Source: an uncultured Prevotella sp. (GTDB taxonomy: Bacteria; Bacteroidota; Bacteroidia; Bacteroidales; Bacteroidaceae). Taken from it: 7,506 nt of DNA. The stretch lies in assembly GCA_938023885.1 (NCBI GenBank), contig CALJCU010000070.1:1-7506 (forward strand). Reading direction: 5' to 3'. The number at the start of each line of letters is the position of its first letter. Positions within the stretch are counted from its first letter, which is position 1. This document shows positions 1 to 7,506 of the stretch, piece after piece. The translations under genes were made by a program, and so were the position numbers. The notes under the pieces were generated by a model. It was not told the origin of the DNA, searched no databases, and saw only the letters and a list, made by a program, of their open reading frames with translations.

Positions 1-1
1 C

Positions 2-1714
2 ATCAATGAGACGAATTTTATCGCAGACTATAAGATGGACTGGCTCACTCCTGGCCTGTCTGTTCGCGGTATGGCTTCATTCGACTATGACTCCTACTAC
101 CGTAAGCTCTTCAGTGCAGACTATGCTACTTATGAACTGAATGACCGCGATAACTATCTGAGTGCAGATGCTTACACAAAGTTTAATAAGGATGGTGAGT
201 TGACTTATTCAAAACAGTCGAGCACAACTTATAAACTGTATATGGAGGCACAGATCAACTATGCGCGTAAGTTCGGTAAGCATGATGTAACAGCGATGGT
301 ACTGTATAACCAGAATGATTATCACTATAATTCTGACCTTGCCAAACGTTATCAGGGACTTGTCGGTCGTGTCACCTATGGCTATGATGATAAGTATCTT
401 GCAGAATTTAACGCTGGTTATAACGGTTCCGAAAACTTCATGAAAGGTAAACGCTTTGGTTTCTTCCCAGCTTTCTCTTTGGGTTGGCGCATCACGCAGG
501 AAGACTTCATGAAGCCCACACAGAACTGGTTGAACAACTTGAAGATACGAGCCAGTTATGGTGAGGTGGGTAACGATGTTTACACAGTAAACGGTGTCTC
601 TCAGCGTTTCCTTTATGAAGAGAAATGGAGTCAGATCAATAATGACTATTATTTCGGTAATACGGGTGCTACTGGAATCTATGAGCAACAGTATCCTAAC
701 TATGATGTCACTTGGGAGCGTGCCCATAAGTTCAATGTCGGTTTGGAATTCGCTCTTTGGAATGGACTGCTCAACGGTAATCTGGATTTCTTCTACGAGA
801 AGCGTAACAATATCTTGACAGAGTATCTTACACGTCCACAATGGGTTGGTGTAACGATGGCTGCAGACAACCTTGGTAAGACAAAGAATCAGGGTATGGA
901 ACTGGAACTCCACCATTTCAACCATATTGGCAAAGATGTCACATACCATGTTGATTTCACATTCTCTCATGCAAAGAATGAGATTATCGATATGAACGAG
1001 CCTGCTATCAAGACTGCTTATCGTAAGCAGGAAGGACACTCTATTGGTCAGTATTTCGGTCTGATCTGTGACGGCTTCATCACTAAGGAAGATATTGAAA
1101 GCGGCAAGTTGGCAAAGTCAACTTATACCAGCAAGGTACAGCCTGGTGATTTGAAATATCGTGACATGAATGGCGATGGATTCATCGACGACCGTGACGA
1201 GACCTATATCGGCTATAGCGATATTCCGGAGAATACCTATGCTCTGACATTAGGTTGTAACTATAAGGGCTGGGGATTTGAAGTGATGTTCCAGAGTGTT
1301 GACCATGTGTCCCGTTTCTATGACAGTGATGCAATGTTCGCTTTCCAGAACAATGGTAAGGTGCGTGATCTGCACATGGGACGTTGGCAGCCGGGCCAGA
1401 CAGAGGAATGGAACTTGGCCAATGCCACTTATCCTCTACTGCACTATGGAAGTAACGGTGACCACAATCAGCGTCAGAACTCTTTCTTCCTTCAGGATGG
1501 TGCATTCGTGCGTCTGAAGAATATTGAGCTCAGCTATACCTTTAATAAAGGCTTGATTCAACATCTCGGCATGAGCAGTGCTCGTGTATATCTTAATGCC
1601 AACAACCTTGTGACATGGGATCATCTTCATGATATCGCTGACCCTGAGAGCAATGGTTCAAACCGTTATCCAATCTTGAAGACGGTTAATCTTGGTGTAA
1701 ATGTCGTATTCTAA
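2..1714 (+). CDS. SusC/RagA-family TonB-dependent outer-membrane transporter, 5'-truncated by window edge (pair 1)
   Basis: This is the C-terminal 570 residues of a SusC-type transporter, an outer-membrane barrel that imports glycan fragments (or peptides in some members) using TonB energy. The frame is open to the left edge, with the first full codon at base 2, so the signal peptide, carboxypeptidase-like domain and plug lie upstream. Visible family marks are the barrel motif GYNGSENF...GFFPAFSLGWR (fragment residues 139-163), a KIRASYGEVGND-type strand soon after it, and an EF-hand-like acidic loop DMNGDGFIDDRD (388-399) of the kind common in SusC extracellular loops. Near the end come an NNL...DPE...YP segment and a terminal NLGVNVVF with C-terminal Phe, the usual signal for barrel assembly. 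It is followed after 26 bases by a SusD gene, its expected partner. No frameshift or stop interrupts it. The family call is firm. The substrate is unknown. Confidence 0.96.
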   Translation: MNETNFIADYKMDWLTPGLSVRGMASFDYDSYYRKLFSADYATYELNDRDNYLSADAYTKFNKDGELTYSKQSSTTYKLYMEAQINYARKFGKHDVTAMVLYNQNDYHYNSDLAKRYQGLVGRVTYGYDDKYLAEFNAGYNGSENFMKGKRFGFFPAFSLGWRITQEDFMKPTQNWLNNLKIRASYGEVGNDVYTVNGVSQRFLYEEKWSQINNDYYFGNTGATGIYEQQYPNYDVTWERAHKFNVGLEFALWNGLLNGNLDFFYEKRNNILTEYLTRPQWVGVTMAADNLGKTKNQGMELELHHFNHIGKDVTYHVDFTFSHAKNEIIDMNEPAIKTAYRKQEGHSIGQYFGLICDGFITKEDIESGKLAKSTYTSKVQPGDLKYRDMNGDGFIDDRDETYIGYSDIPENTYALTLGCNYKGWGFEVMFQSVDHVSRFYDSDAMFAFQNNGKVRDLHMGRWQPGQTEEWNLANATYPLLHYGSNGDHNQRQNSFFLQDGAFVRLKNIELSYTFNKGLIQHLGMSSARVYLNANNLVTWDHLHDIADPESNGSNRYPILKTVNLGVNVVF

Positions 1715-1740
1715 GCATAGAACTTTCAAAAGATAGTAAA
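1715..1740 (+). other. Intergenic spacer with A-rich start region for the first SusD gene
   Basis: This 26-base gap separates the first susC-like stop (TAA) from the ATG at 1741. It is A/T-rich just before the ATG (AAAAGATAGTAAA) and has no Shine-Dalgarno match, which is normal for Bacteroidota. I see no TAnnTTTG-type -7 box and no hairpin, so the two genes are most likely co-transcribed. Confidence 0.5.
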
Positions 1741-3531
1741 ATGAAGAAATTTATTATATATGCTTTGGCCTTAGTCTTAGGAACAATGACCTTCACATCC
1801 TGTGAGGATATGTTTTGCGACTTCCTGGACAAGCAGCCGAGCAATGAGTTGACGAAGGATGAGGTGCTCAGCAATTGGTCATTGATCCAGCAATTCCACA
1901 ATGACACCTACAACTTCCTGCTCAATGGTGAGAATCGTGTGAACCGCTCATGGATGGATGCCGCTACCGACTTGGCAGAATCAGCCATTCAGACTTCCGG
2001 CGTGCGCACAACTTTCAATATCGGTAACTATTACGGCTCAGGTGCAGCAGCTGAACTCACCTCTCCTTGGGAGAGCCGCTGGCGTGGCATCCGTAAGTGC
2101 AATATTACGATTCAGACCCTTGAGAATGATACAGCAAACAAACTTCGTCCAGCCGATGTTAAGCTGGATCTCTATAAAACACAGAAGCTGAACACAATCA
2201 GTGAAGCGCGCTTCCTTCGTGCATGGTTTCAGTGGGAGATGTTCTTGCGATACGGGACGCTGCCTATCGTGACGGATGTTCTTGACCCTAATGGTGATCT
2301 TCTTGCTTCGAAATATACCACTCGTCCTACAACAAAGGAATATATTGATTTTATTCTCAGCGAGTTGAAGGATTGTGAGAAGGGCTTGAAGACCAAGAAA
2401 GAGGTAGAGGATGCTACTTACGCAGGTCATGCTTCTCAACCGGCTGCTCGTGCTCTCTATTGCCGTATTATGCTTTACATGGCATCTCCACGTTATTCAA
2501 AGGAGAGCGGTATCACCTGGCAACAGGCGGCTGATGCAGCTAAGAGCTTCATAGATGACTATGGTGAGAATGCTGTTGACGGCTTCCATCTCGAGACACG
2601 TACTAATGGTGGTGTTGCTGCCTACAATAACGCATGGATGTTGACGACCTACTCAGACCAGAACCCTGAGGTGATCTTCTTCCGTAATGATCCTGCTGTC
2701 GGATGGAGTGCTGTTGCCGATGATACGCCTGTTGGTGAGGGTGGTAATGGTGGCACATGTCCAAGCCAGAATCTGATTGATATGTATGATATGGCTGATG
2801 GATCAGCACCTTTCACTAAATATGATGCTACTGGTGCTCCTGTATATACAAATGGTCAGCCGACAGTAAATACGGCCAGTGGATACAGTGATCAGAAGAT
2901 GTGGGAGAACCGTGATCCGCGTTTTGCTGCTACTGTACTTATGCAGGGCGCTACTTGGAATGGACGTTCTATTAACATTGTCTATGGACAAGGTGATAAC
3001 CCTATTGGAAACCAGAATGCTACTCCTACAGGATATTATCTTAAGAAGTATATGCCAGAGACAATCCTCAGTGGTAATCATGCCGGTACGGCTAAACGGT
3101 TGTGGAAACTCTTCGGTTATAATGAGATACTGTTAGACTATGCAGAGGCACTCAATGAGGTTGACTATGCTGCCAATCGTTCGAAGGTTTGCAGCCTGCT
3201 GGATGAGATCCGTCACCGTGCAGGTATTACGGGTAATGTAGCTGACCGCACCGACCTGAATTCACAGGAAACCATGCGTAACTTCATTCATAAGGAGCGT
3301 ACTATTGAACTGGCCTTTGAGGAACAGCGCTGGTGGGATGTACGTCGTTGGAATGTTGCAGGAGAAGCTCTTGGCCGCGATATCTACGGCATCACGGTGG
3401 CCAAAGACGGTACAATCACGCGTAAGGTCGCACAGACTCGCAGTTGGCAAGATCGTTTTTATCTCTATCCGATACCTGAAAGCGAGGTGTGGAAGATTGG
3501 TAACGATTTCCAAAATGATGGTTGGAAGTAG
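1741..3531 (+). CDS. SusD/RagB-family nutrient-binding surface lipoprotein (pair 1)
   Basis: This complete 596-residue SusD-like protein is the surface lipoprotein that caps the neighbouring SusC barrel and binds the incoming glycan. The start is set by a clear lipoprotein signal: MKK, a hydrophobic stretch, then lipobox FTSC with the lipidated Cys at residue 21. Acidic E22-D23 follow, as in Bacteroidota surface-export signals. Family marks in order are EARFLRAWFQWEMFLRYGTLPI (155-176), the helix SQPAARALYCRIMLYMASP (232-250), NEILLDYAEALNE (461-473), the EIRHRAGI segment (489-496), ERTIELAFEEQRWWDVRRW (519-537) and the terminal LYPIPESEV...QNDGW. These match the N-terminal TPR-rich SusD-like and C-terminal SusD/RagB domains, and the length is normal. 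A second Cys at residue 26 sits just after the lipidated one. It lies in the same direction as both flanking susC-like genes. Its partner is probably the upstream SusC. Ligand unknown. Confidence 0.97.
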   Translation: MKKFIIYALALVLGTMTFTSCEDMFCDFLDKQPSNELTKDEVLSNWSLIQQFHNDTYNFLLNGENRVNRSWMDAATDLAESAIQTSGVRTTFNIGNYYGSGAAAELTSPWESRWRGIRKCNITIQTLENDTANKLRPADVKLDLYKTQKLNTISEARFLRAWFQWEMFLRYGTLPIVTDVLDPNGDLLASKYTTRPTTKEYIDFILSELKDCEKGLKTKKEVEDATYAGHASQPAARALYCRIMLYMASPRYSKESGITWQQAADAAKSFIDDYGENAVDGFHLETRTNGGVAAYNNAWMLTTYSDQNPEVIFFRNDPAVGWSAVADDTPVGEGGNGGTCPSQNLIDMYDMADGSAPFTKYDATGAPVYTNGQPTVNTASGYSDQKMWENRDPRFAATVLMQGATWNGRSINIVYGQGDNPIGNQNATPTGYYLKKYMPETILSGNHAGTAKRLWKLFGYNEILLDYAEALNEVDYAANRSKVCSLLDEIRHRAGITGNVADRTDLNSQETMRNFIHKERTIELAFEEQRWWDVRRWNVAGEALGRDIYGITVAKDGTITRKVAQTRSWQDRFYLYPIPESEVWKIGNDFQNDGWK

Positions 3532-3554
3532 AACCTATAAACAGAAACAATAAT
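3532..3554 (+). other. Intergenic spacer between pair 1 and pair 2; start region for the second SusC
   Basis: This 23-base gap follows the TAG stop of the first SusD gene and precedes ATG 3555. It is A-rich (AAACAGAAACAATAAT) with no Shine-Dalgarno and no recognisable Bacteroidota promoter or terminator hairpin. The two C-D pairs are therefore probably on one transcript. Confidence 0.5.
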
Positions 3555-6500
3555 ATGAACATAAAAGGTATTTTCAATATAGCATCTACGACAGGAAAAG
3601 TCTTGGTGATGGGTGCTTTGCTAGGCGCCTCAACTACAGCACTTGCACAAACGGAGGAAGTGCTGAAGGGACGTATCGTGAACAGTCATGGTGAACCTGT
3701 CGTCGGAGCAGTGGTCAATGTGGCAGAGGAAAGCCGTATTGCCTTAACCAATAAAGATGGTTACTTCACGTTGAAGAAGGTTCATCCTACAGATGAGATC
3801 TGCGTCAGCAGTCTTGGATATAAGAATGCACAGGAGAAGGTGACGACATTTGACGGTTCGTTTACGATTAAACTGGAAGACGATATAGATGAATATGAGT
3901 ATACGGTCCCTGTTCCGTTTGAGCGTAAGAAGAACAAGCTCTCTACTGAGTCGCGCGCGGTTGTTACCGGTGAGGAACTTCAGCGCTATCCTGTCACTCA
4001 GCTGCAGAACACTTTCACCTCTGTACTTAATGGTGTTGAGACTTATGAATGGTCTGACGAGCCCGGTTGGTCTGAGACCCATATGTACATCCGTGGTGTT
4101 CGCACAACAAACAGAGCAGCGCGTTTCCCGCTCGTTATTGTTGACAATGTAGAGCGTGACCTTACCTTCCTGGATGCCTTCCCTATTGAGAGCATCACAG
4201 TGCTTAAAGATGCGGCCGCAACAGCAATCTATGGTATGCGCGGTGCCAATGGTGTAATTCTGGTTACGACAAAGCGTGGTCAGGCCGGTAAGACGAAGAT
4301 CGATTTTACACAGGAGGTAGGATTCAATACCCTGAGTAATACTATGGGCATACAGAATTCCTACAATATGGCACTCACTCAGAATCAGGTGCGTTACCTC
4401 AGTGGCATGTCTCCTCAATATACAGATGAGCAGATTGAGAACTATCGTCAGGTATGCAACGGACAGAGTTTCGGTGACATTCGTGACTACCAGTACTTCA
4501 ATACCAACTGGGCCAAAGAACTTTATCGTGATGCAGCTCCTCAGTATCGTACCAATCTCCAGATTAGCGGTGGCAACAATCGTGCACGCTATTATGTGAG
4601 CATGTCTTACCTCCGTCAGGAAGGTATGTGGAACTCAGAGGGAACTAATTACAACAAGGACTACAGTACTAACCATGTGCTGAACCGTTGGAACTTACGC
4701 TCCAACATTGATATCGATGTGAGCCGTAACCTGAATATCTCTTTGGACCTTGGAGGGCGTATTGACAACATCCAACAGCCAACAGAAGGTGTGTTTGGTC
4801 TGGTGACCTTTGGATATATCGAGGCTAACCCGATGGCGCCGTCGCATAATCCTGATGGCAGTATTTACTCTTCCAGTGTGGCTGCTAACCCAATACGACA
4901 GTTGGGTGGCTCCGGCATTGAGAAGAACCGCCGTCGTAACCTTTATTCGACAGTGAATGCCAAGTATGATCTTTCTGATCTGGTGAAAGGCTTAGGCGCT
5001 TATGGCACGGTGAGTTTCGATGCTTATGAGACATTTGAGTCGTCACAGAGTCATAACATTGACTCCTGGAACTATGACTACAATAACTACAGTGTCAAGG
5101 ATCCTGCTGACTTCACGTATACTAAGTATACTACCTATTCAGCACTTTCCAATCCGTCAGCCAACCAGCGTGGCTACTATTATAATGTGAATATCCTCGG
5201 TGGCCTGTCGTATAATCGCTATTTTGGCAAGCATCATGTTGATGCCCGTGCTTTTGCGCGTTGGTACCGTAACGAGGAGGCTGGTTCAGACTATTCTACT
5301 GAGCAGAGTGCATCCAGCAACCGTTATCTCTCGTATAACTTCATGGGCACTTACGATTATGCCAACCGTTATATCGCCAGTTTCAATTTCTCACGGATGG
5401 GCTGCGATAATTTCTCGCCCGATGACCGTTGGGATAATTTCTATGGAGGATCCCTTGGCATTGTGATGAGCGAGGAGAAGTTCATGAAAGACAATGCGCC
5501 TTTTGTTAATCTTCTGAAGTTCCGTGCTAGTTATGGACGTGCAGGAATGTCTACGATTGGTGCCGGGCGTTATCCTTACCAGAGTGCGTTCGCTTCTGGC
5601 AGCGGCTATGCATGGGGATATAACCGCACATGGTATGGCGGCTATTATGAGAATGTAGCAGGTAACGCTAATACCAAGTGGGAAATCTCAAAGATGTTGA
5701 ATGTAGGTGTTGATTGGGATTTGTGGCACAAGAAACTCTATGGAAGCTTCGATGCCTTCCATGAGTGGCGCAGCAATGTGCTTGTCAGCAGAGCATCTGT
5801 CCCGGAGAGTGTCTTAGGTATCACGGTAGCTAAGGACTCTTATGGTAAGATTGAGAGTCATGGATATGAGTTGGTGTTGGGTCATCAGAATCATTTTGGC
5901 GACTTCCACTATTTCATAGAGGGACAACTCACTTTCAACAGGAATGAGGTGAAAGATCTCGATGAGACTACACCAAACGTGCCATGGCAGGCTAAAGCCG
6001 GACACCGCATCGCAGACGGTACATCTGTTGCAGAACTTTATGAGCAGAGCATGATCAACGACTCTCGTATCGGTGGATGGAACATCTACAAGTTTGATAA
6101 GTGGGCGAGCGACCCCAACCTCATCGCAACCTCTGCACAGGATGCCATCGACCATCGGGAGAAATACCCCTATAATACCTTCTCCAATGGCAGGCAGCCT
6201 CTAGGTACAGCTGTCTTCAAGGATATCAATGGTGACCGTAAGATTGATACCAATGATATGGTACCAACGAAGTACACCATCATCCCTGAACTCATACCGA
6301 CAATCTCTGCCGGGTTCTCTTGGAAGGGCTTCGATGCCAAGATCTTGGTCAATGCTTATCTGAACCGTAACGTATTCCTCTCGCCTGCTATCAGCTATTC
6401 GGGCTGGTCCAATATGGGTACTCACGAAGTGACAAAGGCTTGGGGTTATTACACCGATGATCCTACCGATATTCGTAACATCAACGCCGCTTATCCGCGT

Positions 6501-6800
6501 CCGGTATGGGGTGGATTCGATGATATCGACTCTAACCGTGATACAGGTACGTATCAGAATGATATCTGGGTTCGCAATGGCAACTTCTGGTCAATCCGTA
6601 ATATTGAGGTTGGCTACTCGCTTCCTGCGCGTCTCATTGCCAAGCTGTGGATGACAAAGTGTCGTTTCTATTTCAGCGCTTATAATGTTGCAGATTTCAG
6701 TAACCTCCCATCGGGTACCGATCCAGAGAAGCCTATGAGCTACTGCTGGTGGTATCCTAAGACACGCACATTCACTTTCGGTCTTAATATTGGATTCTAA
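3555..6800 (+). CDS. SusC/RagA-family TonB-linked outer-membrane transporter, complete (pair 2)
   Basis: This 1081-residue SusC-type importer is complete. ATG 3555 is chosen because it opens a good signal peptide (K4, K15, hydrophobic core 16-25, likely cleavage ALA|QTEE after residue 31). An upstream in-frame TTG at 3522 would add 11 polar residues and overlap the SusD gene. Domains: a carboxypeptidase-regulatory-like beta domain at about 36-108 (LKGRIV...GEPVVGAVV...TNKDGYFTL), a plug at about 130-245 with the family hallmark IESITVLKDAAATAIYGMRGANGVILVTTKRG (around 211-242), then a TonB-dependent barrel ending FGLNIGF with terminal Phe. There is no STN (secretin/TonB N-terminal) domain, so it does not look like an anti-sigma-coupled transducer. 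A loop DINGDRKIDTND (890-901) is EF-hand-like. Departures from the norm: the usual VVVGYGTQKK-like stretch is replaced by EYTVPVPFERKKNK (115-128), and the conserved FxPxxSLGWR barrel motif reads NFYGGSLGI (628-636). Only 2 bases separate it from the next SusD gene. Confidence 0.97.
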   Translation: MNIKGIFNIASTTGKVLVMGALLGASTTALAQTEEVLKGRIVNSHGEPVVGAVVNVAEESRIALTNKDGYFTLKKVHPTDEICVSSLGYKNAQEKVTTFDGSFTIKLEDDIDEYEYTVPVPFERKKNKLSTESRAVVTGEELQRYPVTQLQNTFTSVLNGVETYEWSDEPGWSETHMYIRGVRTTNRAARFPLVIVDNVERDLTFLDAFPIESITVLKDAAATAIYGMRGANGVILVTTKRGQAGKTKIDFTQEVGFNTLSNTMGIQNSYNMALTQNQVRYLSGMSPQYTDEQIENYRQVCNGQSFGDIRDYQYFNTNWAKELYRDAAPQYRTNLQISGGNNRARYYVSMSYLRQEGMWNSEGTNYNKDYSTNHVLNRWNLRSNIDIDVSRNLNISLDLGGRIDNIQQPTEGVFGLVTFGYIEANPMAPSHNPDGSIYSSSVAANPIRQLGGSGIEKNRRRNLYSTVNAKYDLSDLVKGLGAYGTVSFDAYETFESSQSHNIDSWNYDYNNYSVKDPADFTYTKYTTYSALSNPSANQRGYYYNVNILGGLSYNRYFGKHHVDARAFARWYRNEEAGSDYSTEQSASSNRYLSYNFMGTYDYANRYIASFNFSRMGCDNFSPDDRWDNFYGGSLGIVMSEEKFMKDNAPFVNLLKFRASYGRAGMSTIGAGRYPYQSAFASGSGYAWGYNRTWYGGYYENVAGNANTKWEISKMLNVGVDWDLWHKKLYGSFDAFHEWRSNVLVSRASVPESVLGITVAKDSYGKIESHGYELVLGHQNHFGDFHYFIEGQLTFNRNEVKDLDETTPNVPWQAKAGHRIADGTSVAELYEQSMINDSRIGGWNIYKFDKWASDPNLIATSAQDAIDHREKYPYNTFSNGRQPLGTAVFKDINGDRKIDTNDMVPTKYTIIPELIPTISAGFSWKGFDAKILVNAYLNRNVFLSPAISYSGWSNMGTHEVTKAWGYYTDDPTDIRNINAAYPRPVWGGFDDIDSNRDTGTYQNDIWVRNGNFWSIRNIEVGYSLPARLIAKLWMTKCRFYFSAYNVADFSNLPSGTDPEKPMSYCWWYPKTRTFTFGLNIGF

Positions 6801-6805
6801 TTATG
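6798..6805 (+). other. Stop-start junction suggesting translational coupling
   Basis: The TAA stop of the second SusC (6798-6800) is separated from the SusD start ATG (6803-6805) by only two bases (TAATTATG). No Shine-Dalgarno precedes the ATG. Such tight spacing usually means ribosomes reinitiate, which would keep transporter and lid protein in proportion. The coupling is inferred from spacing alone. Confidence 0.5.
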
Positions 6806-7506
6806 AAGAACTTTTTAATAAACATATCAATTGCAATTGTTGCTGCGGGAAGTCTGGCTTCCTGCAGCCTCGATAAGGAAGTGGACCTGACTTATACGTC
6901 AGATCAGGTCTACGGCAAGTTCGAGAACACACGAGGTGCTCTTGCCCACCTCTATACTTATCTTCCCGATGCTTTCTCGGGATATAATGACGGCCAGTTC
7001 CTCGGTGCCAGCCGCGACTGTATGACCGATAACTGTGTCTCATTCTGGAATGTGCACCGTTATCATAGCATCCAGAGCGATAGCTATGATGCCACAAACC
7101 ATTGGTTCGCTTCGACGTATTGGACTAATGATATCAAGGGTATCCGTGAAGCCAACACATTCATGCTTTATGCCAATAAGAATGTTGTTGGTAATGCTGT
7201 GAAGAACGGTGATGATAATCATCTCTATGACCGTTGGATGGCTGAGGCTCGTTTTATACGTGCTATGCTTGAGTTCGACCTGATAGGCTATTTTGGCGCT
7301 GTACCTATTGAGGATCATGTTCTCACGAATGATGAGGCAGCCTCTATGACTCGTACACCGGCTCCGGAAGCGCTTCGGTGGGTTGCCAATGAGTGTGATA
7401 CTATTATTAATAGTGGTGCTCTGCCTTTCCGCTATTCCAATGAGAACGAGAACTGGGGACATATCAATGGTGCGGCTGTCTATGCGCTTAAGAGTCGTGC
7501 GCTTCT
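6803..7506 (+). CDS. SusD/RagB-family nutrient-binding surface lipoprotein, 3'-truncated by window edge (pair 2)
   Basis: This is the N-terminal 234 residues of a SusD-like lipoprotein, still open at the right edge. ATG 6803 lies 2 bases after the stop of the second SusC gene and gives MKNFLINISIAIVAAGSLASC, a lipoprotein signal with lipobox LASC and lipidated Cys21. Acidic residues follow soon (D24, E26, D28), consistent with surface export. Family marks are a YWTNDIKGIREAN segment (about 106-118), matching the Y..IR.AN helix of SusD proteins, EARFIRAMLEFDLIGYFGAVPI (148-169), and an INGAAVYALKSRALL helix at the very end, equivalent to residues 232-246 of the upstream SusD. It should form the lid of the second SusC. 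Outside these motifs it looks only distantly related to the first SusD, for example in its Trp/His-rich region around residues 75-107 (SFWNVHRYH, NHWFASTYW). The C-terminal SusD/RagB domain lies beyond the window. Confidence 0.95.
   Translation, partial: MKNFLINISIAIVAAGSLASCSLDKEVDLTYTSDQVYGKFENTRGALAHLYTYLPDAFSGYNDGQFLGASRDCMTDNCVSFWNVHRYHSIQSDSYDATNHWFASTYWTNDIKGIREANTFMLYANKNVVGNAVKNGDDNHLYDRWMAEARFIRAMLEFDLIGYFGAVPIEDHVLTNDEAASMTRTPAPEALRWVANECDTIINSGALPFRYSNENENWGHINGAAVYALKSRAL

Larger units (their letters stand above)
1..7506 (+). other. Tandem susC-susD / susC-susD operon segment of a probable polysaccharide utilization locus
   Basis: Four co-directional genes in the order C-D-C-D are separated by 26, 23 and 2 bases, with no internal promoter or terminator visible. 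In Bacteroidota, paired susC/susD genes are the defining mark of polysaccharide utilization loci, and tandem pairs occur in loci for complex glycans such as xylan and pectin. The segment contains no degradative enzyme, surface glycan-binding protein of another type, or regulator (hybrid two-component, SusR-like or ECF sigma/anti-sigma), so the substrate and control cannot be read here. Both ends are cut within genes, so the operon extends in both directions. Missing 5' coding sequence of the first SusC must lie to the left, and the SusD C-terminus plus probable enzymes to the right. Confidence 0.85.

Noticed and set aside
209..1039. Long minus-strand open frame (276 codons) opposite the first SusC
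   Set aside because: The plus strand carries an unmistakable SusC sequence. The antisense translation has no recognisable domain or motif and looks like a by-product of codon bias.
1163..1198. EF-hand-like DMNGDGFIDDRD motif as evidence for a dockerin or cellulosome component
   Set aside because: A single acidic loop of this form is common in SusC barrels. There is no duplicated dockerin module, and the surrounding sequence is a transporter.
3522..3554. Upstream TTG start extending the second SusC by 11 residues
   Set aside because: It overlaps the end of the SusD gene and places a polar stretch before the signal peptide. ATG 3555 gives a normal signal sequence.
3744..4418. Minus-strand open frame (224 codons) opposite the plug region of the second SusC
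   Set aside because: It lies wholly antisense to the conserved LKDAAATAIYG region. Its Cys/His/Arg-rich translation has no known pattern and there is no start context to support it.
3391..5837. Shared GITVAKD peptide in the first SusD (near base 3391) and the second SusC (near 5818)
   Set aside because: The match is about seven residues with different codons and different flanks and domain context, so it is most likely chance and not a repeat or gene conversion.
7040..7462. Minus-strand open frame (140 codons) near the right edge
   Set aside because: The plus strand here encodes SusD hallmarks from a lipoprotein start at 6803, and the antisense frame has no recognisable features.

Overview
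The window lies inside a glycan-uptake operon of a Bacteroidota bacterium, most likely a Prevotella/Bacteroides-type Bacteroidales. The evidence is four plus-strand genes that alternate SusC-like and SusD-like, Bacteroidota-style lipoprotein signals (a cysteine at residue 21 followed by acidic residues), A/T-rich start regions without Shine-Dalgarno sequences, and moderate base composition. The genus is inferred from general protein character, not from a diagnostic marker.

Layout: 2-1714 is the C-terminal part (570 residues) of a SusC/RagA-type TonB-dependent outer-membrane transporter. 1741-3531 is a complete SusD/RagB-type surface lipoprotein (596 residues). 3555-6800 is a second, complete SusC-type transporter (1081 residues). 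6803-7506 is the N-terminal part (234 complete codons) of a second SusD-type lipoprotein, which runs off the right edge. The gaps are 26, 23 and 2 bases, with no visible promoter, terminator, RNA gene, mobile element or CRISPR array. About 99% of the window is coding, and all coding is on the plus strand.

In this family each SusC forms the outer-membrane barrel and its adjacent SusD forms a lid that captures oligosaccharide (sometimes peptide) at the surface. TonB-ExbBD energy then drives import. Two consecutive C-D pairs suggest one polysaccharide utilization locus that imports two ligand classes, or different fragments of one complex glycan. No glycoside hydrolase, polysaccharide lyase or regulator falls inside the window, so the substrate cannot be named.

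The two pairs look like distant paralogues, not a recent duplication. The second SusC departs from the family norm at the segment after its N-terminal domain, at usually conserved barrel motifs, and in one loop that is about 30 residues longer. I see no sign of a wholly new system. The points worth a second look are these sequence departures and the tandem arrangement.
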